This document shows, piece by piece, positions 25,121 through 37,972 of a stretch of DNA of 64,000 bases. Below the pieces are notes generated by a model that saw nothing but the letters and a program-made list of their open reading frames with translations, had not been told where the DNA came from and did not search any database. Within the stretch, counting starts at the first letter, position 1. Each line of letters begins with the position of its first letter. The position numbers and the translations under genes are program-made. Origin of the DNA: Cordia subcordata (lineage: Eukaryota; Streptophyta; Magnoliopsida; Boraginales; Cordiaceae); contig JAPTOF010000005.1 in NCBI GenBank assembly GCA_028554755.1, positions 19,318,001 through 19,382,000 of the forward strand, given 5' to 3'.

Positions 25121-28100
25121 CTAAATTTTGTCTCCCCAAATTAAGAAAAGAAGAAAAGAAATGAACATGATCCCTAAAATCTTCCCCAGGTAGCCCTTGA
25201 CTTCATGTTTGATGGAAAAAATACACCTGAAGATGACAAGCATCACTTGAAGACGGCAAAAAAACTTGGGTGCTTGCTCAGGTCCTTTACCTGATCTAGC
25301 AGAAGATGAAATAGAATCATTTTGCTGAGCAGTACCCAAAAATCTTGTCAATCTTTCTGATACAGAAAGTTGATCTTCATCCAAGAACCTTTCGTCCCTA
25401 TCATAATCATCATCGTTTTCGAAAACTAAGTGTACCCCACACTTCTTTAGCTCCACTCCTTGAACAATCGGAGGATTTCGTCTAGCCACCTGTAACTTAT
25501 CACCATCTTGTAGGATTGAAACTAAGGGATGATAATCTTCATATCGGCATAAGTAGAATTGATTATCATGTGTTTGTGGTACTCCTTTCAAGTACAATGC
25601 ACTAGTAAATACTGGCACATCCAACCTGAGAATCTTTGCATAAATATCAGGTATATCAGGCAACTCATCTCTTAAATCATCTGGAATTCGATTATCGACA
25701 GAGATAATTGCACCTATTATGATGCATTTAAGGGCATTTCTTCGCTTCTTGAAACAGATCACTTCTTGAGTAAACCAGTCTGGGATTTCGCTTCCTGGAA
25801 TACTTAAATTGTATAACTTCTTCAGTGCACCCTGCATTAATAGAATGCTATTAGTATGATAATGCACTTTCTTGCTTTATCTAACAAGAAGCAACATTGA
25901 TAATGTCACGCCCCCAAATTCACCAACCTGAACTCGGGGCCGTGATCGCCGCGAGCCTAAGAAGATCACTCCTAAACCCGCAAGACTCTAAAATGCAGGA
26001 CAGAAAACTAAAACTCACAAATATTTCTATCAGAGTAGCAAATTACGCCACCACACGTGTAAAGGCATGCAATGAGTCATAAGTTGGGTTTTATTTTTTT
26101 TTTTAACCGGGTATTACAGATAAAGACAGTAAAATAAAGTTAAAACTAACTCTCTTGGACAGCTAAACTTTTGTACGAGGTGGTCTTGGATTTGATTGTC
26201 ATTATTACCTATTTACAAAAGAATGTATTCATGCATAAGACTTGATAAGAATAATGTTGACTCCATGTGGGAGGGTGTGCTAAAAGCAAATAAAAGGTAA
26301 AAACTCTTTCGAAATATTGAAGGGTTTAAATAAGGTGGACAATTTAGAATGAAAGACACTCTTTCACAAATATACACAGATATATATGCATAAATGGAGA
26401 GTACCTTGTTAAGTTTCCTTGTTACGGCAGAGGCACTGCTACTGCATCCACTCATATGCAATCTTCTTAAGGACTTTAAGCATTCCAGGCCAGGGACATC
26501 CACCAATTTCTGACAATTAGTGAGGTTTAGCTCCTGCAGATGCTCCAAGTTCGAGACATCGGCTATACCTTGCAGTGCTGCGCAGCTGGCAGCATTTAGT
26601 TCCAGTAAACTTGAGGGAAGTGGAGGAAGAAATGTTAGATTTTTGCAATGAGATAGGAGAAGCTTTCTGAGGTTGGAGAGTCCTCTCAGACTTGATGGAA
26701 GATTATGAAAATCATTGTGACCAAAATTTAAAATCTCTAATGATGACAACTTCTCAAAATCATCACTTAATTTCCCAGATATCTTCCATGCTCGAGCATC
26801 AAATTCTTGTAGCAAGGAAAGATTACAGAATGAAGATGGAAGCTCAACGGGCTTGGCTTCGTTTTCTACATGATTAACTGGATTAGCTGTTTCAGCATTC
26901 TGGCGTGCTTGATAGCAAGGTTTCTTTCCCATTTTCAGTATCATTAAGCTGGAAAGCATCCCAAAGCTTTCGGGCAAATGTGTCACAGCAGTCTCCTCCA
27001 TTAACAGGTGGTGCAAAGCCCTTAATTTTCCAATCGATTCTGGTAGTTTGACAAGTTGCCTACATTTTGTCAGATTTAACAAGATGAGATTCTCTAACAT
27101 GCCCATAGATTCTGGCAACTCCGTGATGGCAGCATTTGTTATGACTAATTTATTCAGAGAAAACATGTTTCCAATTGATTCAGGAAGTGAGCAAAGATTC
27201 CTACAGTTCCTCATCTCAAGCTTCTTAAGCGATCTTAGGGCACCAACCTGATCTGGTAGCTCATTAAGTAGTGTCTGGTCCAACTGGAGCTCAATCATGG
27301 AGGATAGCCCTTTAATGGAATCAGGCAATTTGCAGATATTAGTACATCCTCCAATTGACAGTTCCTTCAAATAATATATTGAACCAATAGATTCCGGAAG
27401 AACTTCCACTGCGCTGCCATTAAACCAAAGTTTTGTTAATGATTTGAGATTGCCTACAGAATCAGGGATTGCTGTAAGTGATTTGCACCACATCAAATTA
27501 AGTATCTTAAGTTTTGCCAAGGAACCAATAGAGTTGGGAAGTTCCTCCAATGCAGAACTGTACAGAGACAGTTCCCTCAAAGCAGAAAGCTGTCCTATCC
27601 ACCTGGGTAGTTGTTTTAGCTTGCTGCAGCGACCAAGACTCAGCCTTTCAAGTCTAGTTAGACGGAATATAGTTGCAGGCAATCTTTGAATGTTAGTGCC
27701 ATCAATAAGAAGTTCTTTTAAAGAGGTCATGCTTCCCATGTTCTCAGGTAAATCTTTCAGTTGTGAACAACCAGAAAGGATTAGTACCTCAAGATGTTTT
27801 AGCCCAGAAACATCAGTTGGAAATTCAGCAAGATTTCCACATTCTCTCAAGTTCAGATAATGCAAATCATTCAGGTTGCTGATAGATTTATGAATCTTTA
27901 TCAGGCCAGTGCACCTCTCAAAAATCAACTTCTCCACAGAGTGATGTGCAGATAAATCTGGAGTTTCAGTTATGTTATAGCAGCATTGCAGATTCAAGAC
28001 CTTTAACTTACTCACCACCTGCTTGTACAATAAGTCAGTTTAAAAAACTGGCATATAGACATGACCTCGCTGTTGAAAGAACCAATTACAAGTAGATTAA

Positions 28101-31100
28101 AAGCCAATGCTTATTTTAGAAGTAAAAGGGGGTTGAGGGGAGTACTGATGGAAGAGAATGTGATACGAAGAATCCTATTTTATGACATGCTGAGTTAACC
28201 TCTTTGTTCAACAGCATGTTAGAATTTTCAGTCAATATTTGAGAAAGGAAGCCTTTCTCAGTGGTGTTTCAACCAAAAGAATTGTCTCCGGTACAAACTT
28301 GTGGGGCCAATTTTCATTACCAAACTGATGTTCTAGACTTCTCAAAGCTGTGTAAAGGGGGCAAGGATGAATATACCAGTATGATTATGTTCCAATTGCA
28401 TATATATGTAATTTAACATAAATGCAGGCAACTGAAGGATTCAATGACGTAGAAGCTCAGAAATAAGAAATCTTTAGTACCGTGACAATTAATCTCCTCT
28501 CTGTTTACACTTCAGAAGTTTCTTCCAGCATTTTCTGATGAATAATTCATTAGCAAGTAGAACATACCTTTTTCCGTTTCCAACTCAATTTCCAGCCCCA
28601 AACCCTTTTTATCTTGCTCTCTGACATATCAAGAACACCAAGTTCCTTGGGACAAAAATCAGATGGGAGGTTGTCCAAAGAGCATTGTCTCCACTGCAGC
28701 CATTTCACTGAAGGAAACTCTTGAAAATCTCCTTCTAGTTTCACTTTGCTGAACTGAAGCAACCTCAAATTCACCATCGGCTTAAACAATTTTGTGTGTA
28801 GAACCACTTCATCATCTTTCTTTGCACCATCTTGAAAATAATCCTTGCACATCTCTTTCATGTATGCTACTGCAGAGCTGAAACTGGGTGTACTCATAAG
28901 CTGGTTCCTAGCAATTGATTTTGCAGTTTTAATCCTCTCAAAATTCTTGTGTTCAAGGTCAAGAATGATTCCTTCTACTTTTTGCGACCCCTATTGGCAA
29001 ACATGTGAACAATAATTTGTCAACACACATAAATGACTAAAAAGGTTGTGATCAAAACCAAAGAGACTAGTTAATATATCAGTGAACAGCTATCACCATT
29101 GACATGATTGATTGTACCATCAGAGTGAAACAAGAGATCTAAAGAACATAGTAGATGAAATCTGCAATCATATCACTGCTTTGGTCCTTCTAGTTGAAGC
29201 AAAAAATTAGGAATATGCAACCTAGTTAAAATAGGGAGCATAAGCTAGTAAACCAAAAATACAGAATTTCATTTGGCAAGCAATTAAGCATGATTGTTAG
29301 ATGAAATATCAGTAACCCCAACCTTACTGCGCAGAAGGTTGAGGAATGATTCTCTTCTGACTTTGTGGCTTTAATTGGCATATCTCCCTCTCGTGCTTAC
29401 TTATGATTGAACATGATGAAGTTCAGAATATTGCAAAGTGAAAGTAAACAAAGGTGGCAAAGAGTGAAGATGAAATTCATACCTTCATCCCCTGGAGAAC
29501 ATTAATAACTTCTCCACTATCCCAGATTCTACTACGATTGCCTGGAATTGAGAAGCCGTCATCCAGAACAATTTGTCTTCCCATGTCTCTGATCTGGTCA
29601 TGCATATACAACATATCTCCATCAACAACCTTAACAAGAGACCGCGATTTGAGGGCGGCTATCGCAGTCTCTGCTCTAGACCCGATCCCACTTAGTACAT
29701 CAACAACATCCTCTCTTTTCATTTCCAGATTGAGAAACAAACAAGCAATGTCAAGGAATATGCACTGATCTTCTTGATCAAGCGCGTCAAAACTTATCCT
29801 TAAGACATCCTGAAGACCATTTGGACGAGTCTTCTTCAGCTTCTCCAGGGCATCTCGCCATTCCTTCTCTTTCTTATCAAACAGAAATGAACCAAACACT
29901 TCCAGAGCCAAAGGTAGTCCCCGGGTTATACGGACAATATCCTTGGACAATTTCAGAAGATTTTCAGTTGGTTTCTCTCTTCTGAATGCATAGTGACTGA
30001 AAAGCGCAAGTGAATCATCACGGTCCAATTCTTTCACTTCATACGTCTGATTTACAAAATCTGTTGACAATACTTGTTCGTTTCTCGTTGTAATAATAAT
30101 CCGGCTTCCTTCATGAAACCATTCTTTCCGGCCACCTAGTGGGGTGAGCTGTTCTATACTCTCAACATCATCTAAAACCAAAAGAACTTCTCCTGCCTGG
30201 AATATCCTTCTGATTGCCATAATGCCGGCACCTTCATCATCTACAGAAGCGGTACTTGGCGACATACTGCGAATGAGATCGTTCTGAAGGAACACTGAGT
30301 TTCCATGCTTAGCATACGTCTCTCGAACATCTAACATGAAGCAACGTCGCGCGAAATGCTTAGCAAGTCTGTTATAGAGTGCCTTCGCTAGAGTAGTCTT
30401 GCCAATGCCTCCCATACCGTGAAGCCCCACAACCTGGACGCCATTGCATGTAACATTCAACGATCCCATTAGTTGCTCAACGCGAGAACCAAGTCCAACA
30501 AGATATGGAGCCACAGGGATAGGAGAATTTATCACTTCACTCAACACCCTCTCGACTATATCATCGACCAACACTGTCTCAGCGCTGCCAGCAAATGAAT
30601 ATGGTTGATAGACTACTATACAGTACAAATTCACAAGGCATAGTTATTATGAGACAAAATCATAGATTAACTCCTCTGTGCGTCACTGAACTATCGCACG
30701 GTAGTATATTTTAATCTAGTCCCAAAACTATCCACGTGAGCCTTTTGATATCTAAACTATTAATTGTTTAGACAACTGTTAGTCATTTCAGTTTTAGCTC
30801 TTTCCATTAAAAAGTAGCCATTTTCATCCAAAAGTTAACATTACTTGCACGATCATCGAACATAAATTATTAAAAGGATTAAGGATATTGTTAGCTTTTG
30901 ATTGAGGTTGTTAAAAAGAATAAGAAGACGTAACAATTCATAGTCCAAGAATTAAAAGGCTTACTTGGATAATTAATAGCTTATTACGGTTTAGTAAATT
31001 AACTCCAAAATTGTTAAAAGTAACTTCATTAGTTTGAACATTGTGCTCAACTAGAATACATGCAAGAGAGAAATGAATACAAAAGTTTGGTTCAGATTCA

Positions 31101-32313
31101 AGATTTGTTATTTCTATGTTTGACAAATCAAGTTGATAACAGTGATCAATCTATTGTAAACAAAATAAAGTACGTTTAATAATCTAAAATTTAAACAAAA
31201 TCAAATCAAGTATTTACCTCGACTGAGACGGTCAGAATAAGTGTTACCATAATCCACTTTGTCTTTCTTGTTTGGGAAAAAAAAATGTCGAAAAACTATA
31301 ATTTTTATTTGTTGGCTATAATTTTTATTTGTTGGGCGAATCAGCATGTCACCATGCATGAACGTTAATTCTAAGGTGCAAATTTTTTGGTATTTTTATT
31401 TTATTCTTTAAATATTTTAAAAGTTTCTTAATTTTTCATACATAATAAAGTGGTGAATGCAACAGTTTCCACTTACGACTAGAAAAACAAAAAGATAAAT
31501 AGTAGTTTATCCTCTATAAGTTGTACTAAATCAAGATGGCAACTAGGCTTGAACCAGCTCGACCAGTGAGGATTGGTTGTTGATGGGCCCGGCCAGGCCT
31601 AATTTTTAATTGGCCTGGGCTGAAATTAGGGGTCCTAGGCCCAGCTCGTATAAGGGGCCCAGCCCACATATAGCCAGGCTAGGCTATGATTGTTATAATC
31701 TTAAGATGCGTACAATTTTATTTTAAGATACTTATTCAATTAAAATGAATGTATATCTTATAAAATTTAAGACATAATTTTAATAGGATAAGTATATTAA
31801 AATAAAATAGTCTCATTTCAATAGGATAAGTATATTAAAAAAGATTATAACAATGACAATAATCTTATTTTAAGATGCTTGATCATTGCAAAAACACTAT
31901 TAATATGTGTGAGGAACAAAGTTTGAACCAATGACCTCTTGCCTAAATAATTAAGACATACACCACTACACTAAAAGTTCACTTGTGTATTATTATTGCA
32001 ATTATCATTTATTTGCTAAATAATCTTAAAAATATCAAACATGTAAGGGACAAGGTTTGAACTCAAAATTGCTTAGCTCTTGTTTTAATTGCAGGGCTTA
32101 AACCACTAGACCACAAATTCTTTTATAAGTATAACTTTATTATCACATAGACCTTTATGTATATTTGGTTTGTTAGTTCATTAATTATAAAATTTACTAA
32201 TAGTATTACAACTCCTAATTTAATCTTTTTAAATCGTATACATTGTATAGATATATTAACTATCTATATATTTATAAATATAAGTTATACATATGTATAC
32301 CCATCTTTGTTGT

Positions 32314-32359
<46 letters not shown>

Positions 32360-35300
32360 CTGCAGATGGATGGGGTGACTGAATTCAGATTGGATCAGGC
32401 TCTACTTTGTTTGCGCTACTCCCACGCATAACCAGACGTAGAGCCACAAAAAGCTGGCAGACCATGCTGGGCGTAAGTTCTAAATTGATCGATTTGAACA
32501 AATTTAGAAAGTCTTTCCCACTATTCAAAATAATGGAACTTTTGATCAAGATCTTCTCATCCCCCTGTTTAGGATCTCACTCGAATCGAAACCTTTATGT
32601 GTTGGTAGGCTTCAACTCAATCTAATAGCCTACCTATTGCGCGCCGATAAAAGAGAAAATTTTTGACAAAACAACAACTCTTGCTCAATTGGGTAATATA
32701 AGCAAAAAGCTTAATCAAAGGTATTAGGACAAAAGAAATCTGTGATTGAGATGCCGACATTGATGTTACGAACCTATGGCAATGCCACTCTCCTTATATA
32801 TGTGTGTGTTGTTGGAGAACTAAAATAGAAACAAAAGAAAAAAAAAATTAACGAAAGAACAATTGAATTAGCCATTAGACCCATGTGGGTCACGGGCTGG
32901 GTTATGGTTTTGGATTAGGCTAGGCTGGGTTCGCGAGTCGGGTTCGCGGGCCGGGCCAATGGGCCTAAATATCCCTAACCTAGCCCATTTATATACTAAA
33001 CCCAGCCCGACCCCCAGGCCCACATACTATCGCATACGGGCTAGGCTAGGGCCACAACGGGCTGGGACAACCCAGGCCCAGTTGCCATCTTAAGTCCTAA
33101 ATGTATTATTCTTTTCAAAAAAGACATAAAATGTGTTTGTAGTTTTCAAATGTATAACATTTATGCCTTCTAAAATAAGTATGGAACTCCTTATGATCTT
33201 CAAATACTTAGAACACGTACCTCTTAGGCTTCGTTTCCTCCGGAAAAGTATTTTCCGCATCTTCCAATATTTGGCTGCCAAAAATAAAAAAATCAACAAA
33301 AAATAATTTTCTGATTGAAGAAAAATAAGTTGATTTTTCTAAAAAAGAATTTTCCTTTGCTCAAAAAAATAAAATATTTTTCACAACTTATCACATCTCC
33401 CGCCATCCACCCCAGGCACTGTTGCTTATCAAATCTCCCAGCCCCCAACCCCTCCACCCCCCCGGCCTGGTCTTGGCCCCTACTACTCAATCCCTCCACC
33501 CCCATCAACGCATATAAATATATATTTTTTGTGTCGTTAAAAATATTTTTAATTAATTTTTATTATGATAACAAAATAATGAAAAAGATATTTTTTTTAA
33601 AAAAAGAATTTCATTAAATATTTTTTTAAAAACATAAGTTACTTTCCTAAAACAAACGGAACTCTAATACGAGGCTCTGCATCTATCTCTGAGAGACCAA
33701 GAAGTAATGCGCGTGTATAATAAATTATGGGAGTTGGCATTATTTACAAAAAAACAAAGCCTCGACTTTTGTGCTCTGACATTTTCCAGTCTCGTCAACA
33801 TCACTATACGTACCACTTTGTCCTCATCACCGCTGGCCTCCCCCATTCTTCTTCTTCAACTCAAAGTCAACAATAATCTCAGTAGTAGGTTGATGAAATG
33901 CATATTATAGTATTTCCTACCTAACTATGTGCTCATTGAGAATTTCCTATAGGAGGCTTCTAGCTAGTGACGTGTGGATTTAATGTAGGGCGTGGAGTAC
34001 GTTAGATACACTGGAAACGCTTCGTAAACATAACATTTAATGTGGTTTATTCTTCTGTTTTTATTCACTTCAATTCAAAATATTAAAAAAAAAGGTATAC
34101 TATTATTTGATATAACTATAAACTAATTTCAATTTTTATTAGGAGATATAGTCTACATCTTGCTTCAAAAGATTTTATGCATCAAAACTTTAAGCTTTCA
34201 CACAATCAATTTATTCTAACACAATACAATTTTTTCTGATAAGCGATTGAAACACCCTCCCATTGCACATAATTATAGAGTTTTGAAATAACAAAATATT
34301 CTAGATATTCTTCTTCATCCATGGGGGTAGGCAAATCACTATTTAGGTTCTAGTTATGATACTCATCCAAACCCCACTATTAATCTCGTTGAACTTTTCT
34401 TCTTAAATAAGTTTGACTTGAGAAAACATAAACTGAAAATCCAAAAAAAAAAAAAGAAAGAAAGAAAGAAAGAAAAGAAAACATGTGTAACTAAGTTCGA
34501 TTTTATCAAAATTCCAACTATTTATAGTATACATTTTCTTATGCTCCACTTACATCATTGTTATATTGATCCTGAAGAATATCCATCTTGAAGAGATCGA
34601 GGCATGGCCCGTATTTCCTTTGACACATCAAATCAGTTCAAAGAATACTAAAAGCCCATAAATTTTATTAAATATTAGATAATTATCATTTACTGTAATA
34701 ACCCCAATGAAGTCTAGAAGTATCAAAGGTGGCAGGTAAAAAGTAGGCCCTGATTATTTACTAAACCAAAGCGAGTAAAAACATTATTCGAAGTGACAAC
34801 AAAGTATTTGGTATTTGTAAGTTAAATATTTTTAAACTCAATATATTAATATTGTTTCATAACCTTTCTGGTTCGATCACATAAAAGGTTTTAGGTTAAC
34901 AACAAACTTATGATTCGATATATAAATCTATATTTTTTATATAAATAATATAGAAAAGCAACCCTAAAAATATGCAGGATAATTTTTTTTTCTTAACTAA
35001 AAGTTCCTCCCATATAAGACAAATTCACAAAGCTTGATGTTGGGAGCAAAAACGGATAAAGCTAAAAGCTAATGAAGACGTTTTTTGTTGTCATCATGGA
35101 TTTCTAACAGCTAATGAAGAAGTTTTGTTTTGCCCTCAGGATTTTACCTCATAGTATGTGTTAATATTAGAGAAAATCTAAATAGTAGAGGACTTATAGG
35201 GTGTTTGGTTTTGCTTATTTAGGTACTATTAAAAATAAATATCAAAAAAATAAATTTTTTAAATATTTATAAATACTAGATAAACAAAGCAAAACACCCT

Positions 35301-36000
35301 CTTAATTACTTACCTAGGGCAAACCCAACCTACTTTTCCTCCAACAGTTTCCATAGCTTTCCTCCATCTCATCACCTTATCATCTCCAAACCTTTCCTCA
35401 AGCTTCTGAAAGTCCTTCTCAAACGGCCCTCTCTGTCGCCGGACATCCGACGGGTCCACTTTGTAGAACACCGGAAGAACAAGCCGGCCACACTCGCAGA
35501 TCCTCGCCAACTCCTCAAGGCACCACCTGTTAAACACAATAAATAAATGAACTAATATCATACTAAATTAAATGGTCTCAAATTTGAAACTCTTATTGCC
35601 ACCCATTTTTAAAATATTAAAGTTATTTATATACAAGATTCTAAACAAATCACACCTTTACGTGAGGAGTACAATAAATTAATTTTCTTTTTATAACTTT
35701 AAACTTTTAGACAAGATGATAACTTTATAGCTACCTGGACGATGCATAGTTAGGAGAAACAATGGCGATGGCTGCAGAAGAATACTCGATGGCTTCAAGC
35801 AAACCCTGTTGAATATCGTCCCCCTGAACCAACACGTTGTTGTCCTTGAAAACTTGGATGCTACTCGATTCTAGGGCCTGGTAGAGTCGGGCTGTTAATT
35901 TTAATCTTGTGTCTTCGCCTCTGAAGCTCAAGAAAACATCCCATCGTAGCTTGAAAGCTGATGTTAATGGCGAAACATCATGGTCATCATCTTCAGACAT
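25121..36000 (-). CDS. TNL-1: TIR-NB-ARC-LRR-C-JID disease resistance protein
   Basis: An intracellular immune receptor. Minus-strand exons: 36000-35735, 35526-35314, 30584-29483, 28990-28568, 28018-26405, 25831-25121, all with GT-AG sites; 4,329 nt, 1,442 residues. TIR 1-160 has DVFLSFRGEDTR and WCLEEL (E94 at the position of the NADase catalytic Glu). NB-ARC about 160-527 has the P-loop GMGGIGKTT (216-224), VLLVLDDVE, GSRIIITTR, GLPLAL and MHD (487-489). A linker follows, then LRRs at about 669-1206 with many LPESIG-type repeats, then a post-LRR C-JID domain opening with IPGSEIPDWF. All switch motifs look intact. Oddities: an intron splits the TIR between SSR and WCLEEL, the TIR/NB-ARC intron is 4.7 kb, and the protein ends in a hydrophobic stretch (about 1424-1438). 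It is divergent from TNL-2. The resistance specificity cannot be told from sequence. Confidence 0.93.
25904..26118. mobile_element. Solo-LTR-like insertion with perfect 5-bp target duplication
   Basis: A 215-bp sequence beginning TGTCACGCCCCC and ending GGTATTACA (TG...CA ends) is flanked on both sides by GATAA (25899-25903 and 26119-26123). This is the expected footprint of an LTR retrotransposon reduced to one LTR. It lies in the last intron of TNL-1, about 70 bp from the splice acceptor of the last exon. Confidence 0.85.
31531..33093. mobile_element. Non-autonomous hAT-like element, 1.56 kb
   Basis: The ends are inverse copies: TCAAGATGGCAACTAGGC on the left and TTAAGATGGCAACTGGGC when the right end is inverted. 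The flanks GTACTAAA (31523-31530) and GTCCTAAA (33094-33101) are an 8-bp target duplication with one mismatch, the length hAT transposases make. Subterminal regions (31550-31690 and 32880-33080) are rich in GGGCC/GGCTGG motifs, unlike the AT-rich core. No transposase frame is present, so it would depend on a partner element. The core contains a (TA)n tract at about 32316-32355. Confidence 0.8.
33227..33664. mobile_element. MITE-like element in the TNL-1 intron
   Basis: The left end GGCTTCGTTTCCTCCGGAAA and the inverted right end GAGTTCCGTTTGTTTTAGGA share a CGTTT core and a GGAAAGTA-like tail. The body of about 440 bp has A/T-rich arms around a cytosine-rich centre near 33400-33500. The target duplication is unclear (TTA on the left, TAA on the right). 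Confidence 0.45.
35198..35300. mobile_element. Small MITE, family A copy 2, next to a TNL-1 splice donor
   Basis: A 103-bp element with inverted ends AGGGTGTTTGGTTTTGCTTA and AGGGTGTTTTGCTTTGTTTA, related to the element at 721-817. The flanks CTTAT and CTTAA may be a 5-bp target duplication. It ends only 13 bp from the edge of TNL-1 exon 2, so it sits almost at the donor splice site on the intron side. Confidence 0.72.
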
Positions 36001-37972
36001 TTTTGTTTGGGCTTGGAATAGGCAGAAGGTCTCTTAAACAGGTGGGTTTCAAAACTTGGTTTACAAACATGAAATATCATGAGATGTATATAGTAAATGA
36101 CTCATTTAGTCTTTTATTTTGACATTTTTAATAATAAATTTGTTTATTTGTAAAACCTGATAATTCATTTTCTTATTTTTATAATTTGTAACTTATTAGT
36201 CTTGAATTAAAAAAATCAATAAAATAATATGGTTAGAATTAAATGTGTTACAAGTTGCAAAAAAAAAACTGATAACATCACAAATTATAAATATAAAAGA
36301 CTAAAAGATAATGGGATGAAAATATTATTTTTTGATATTTTTACAACTCAAAACTAATAACTTCACTAATTACAAAAATAATTAAGGTATCAAATGAGTC
36401 ATTTACGCTAAAGAAAAGCCAATCAAACATAATGGCTTATGTTATTTCTTCGCTCCTTCCCTTTTTCTCTTTTGCGTAATAAATATTTACACGTCGAATA
36501 TCAAATTAAGAATCTTATGGTACGGCAAAGAAAAGCCAAAATATTAGAGATTGAAGTATATTTAAGATTTTAATATAAACTTTTTATGTTGTAATACTAT
36601 TAGACAGAGTTTAATTTGATCAAATATTCCAATTAGGTTTCTTATTAATCTTATTTATTTATCAACGGATCTGGTTTTTACAAATAATGTCTCCTATTAT
36701 AATTCATTACATATTAAAATTATCAACATGTAAAATTTTTATTTTTCCACTTTCTTTGAGCCACATTTAATGGTAATTCTTATTTATTCTTTTTGTTCCT
36801 TTATTCTTTTTAAAATTCAAAATGAATTTTCGAATCTAAAACCCTGCAGTACTATAAAAGCAAATCATGCTTGCTCAATGGTTTATATTATTCTTTCCCA
36901 TAAAAATTTATTCCAAGTTGAACTTTTTATACATATAATTGAAAACAATAAATAAAAGAATGATGTATAACTATTTGCTCAAAAATAAAACTGAAAACTA
37001 CACATGTACTAACGCGGTTTTGACATTGGACGAATTTAGACTTAATATGCCTTGTCTATTAAATCATGGACCAAAGAAAACGAACCTACGACTTTTTAGG
37101 CCACAAAAAGTGCGCACGTTACATTCATTTTGTTCCACTAGATCTACACTTTCCTGTCTAACCTCGGCTGCTATGTTTTAACTTTCGATTGTAATATTGA
37201 GTGCAAGGTTACACCTAAAGTTTTTGTACATATTATATGTCCATCACTCCGTGAATGGTGATGTATTAAAGGGGCTTTTAAGGTTGCACCAGCCGATTTT
37301 AAATTAAGTCACACTTTCGTATTTAACATCGATGCTACGTTTCAATTTTTTATTTTAATATTGAGCGGAAGATTTCACTTAAAAGTTTTATATTTATCAT
37401 ATGCGTGTGAATGGTGATGTACTTATGAGCTAGCAAGATTGCACTGGCTGATCTTGAAAGTGAAATCATAAAAGGAATGAGTTGGAGTTGAATATTCATA
37501 TTTTAAAAGTAGTTTTAGGTCAAAAATCAACATAATCTTCACTAAAATATCAATATGTGAGCGTTAAATTGTATAGTTTTAACCTCACAAAAAATTTTAA
37601 TCTGTCTGCGTATGTTCGTATACATCTTGATCGTGTTGCTGTCGAGAAGTTATTTTATGTGAGATTAGACTAGATATAAATGAAATTTATCAAAATGTTT
37701 TCAAGATTATAAACCTTATAAACTTAATGGTCATATCAATGCCTACTTTAAATTTAATTAAAATTAAATAAATGCACATTGAACTATTCCACCAACTCTT
37801 ACGAAAGCACGAGGATTATCTTTCGGGCGGTGTAATCTCTATCCATGTGACCATAGTGATAGATATGGCCCATGCCTCAACGCCAATAAGGGACCACGGT
37901 AGAAAGCATGAAGGCTACCGATTTTACATAAATATATTGAAGATAGCGACTGCCCTGGCCAAGCAAAGTGGG

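Larger units (their letters stand above)
30585..35313 (-). other. 4.7-kb intron of TNL-1 between TIR and NB-ARC exons
   Basis: The splice donor lies just below 35314 (minus strand) and the acceptor just above 30584. It is filled with transposon-derived DNA: a hAT-like element (31531-33093), a MITE-like element (33227-33664) and a small MITE (35198-35300). No protein-coding gene is visible inside. TNL-2 has a 2.2-kb intron at the equivalent place, so an intron here is shared and TNL-1's has grown. Confidence 0.75.
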
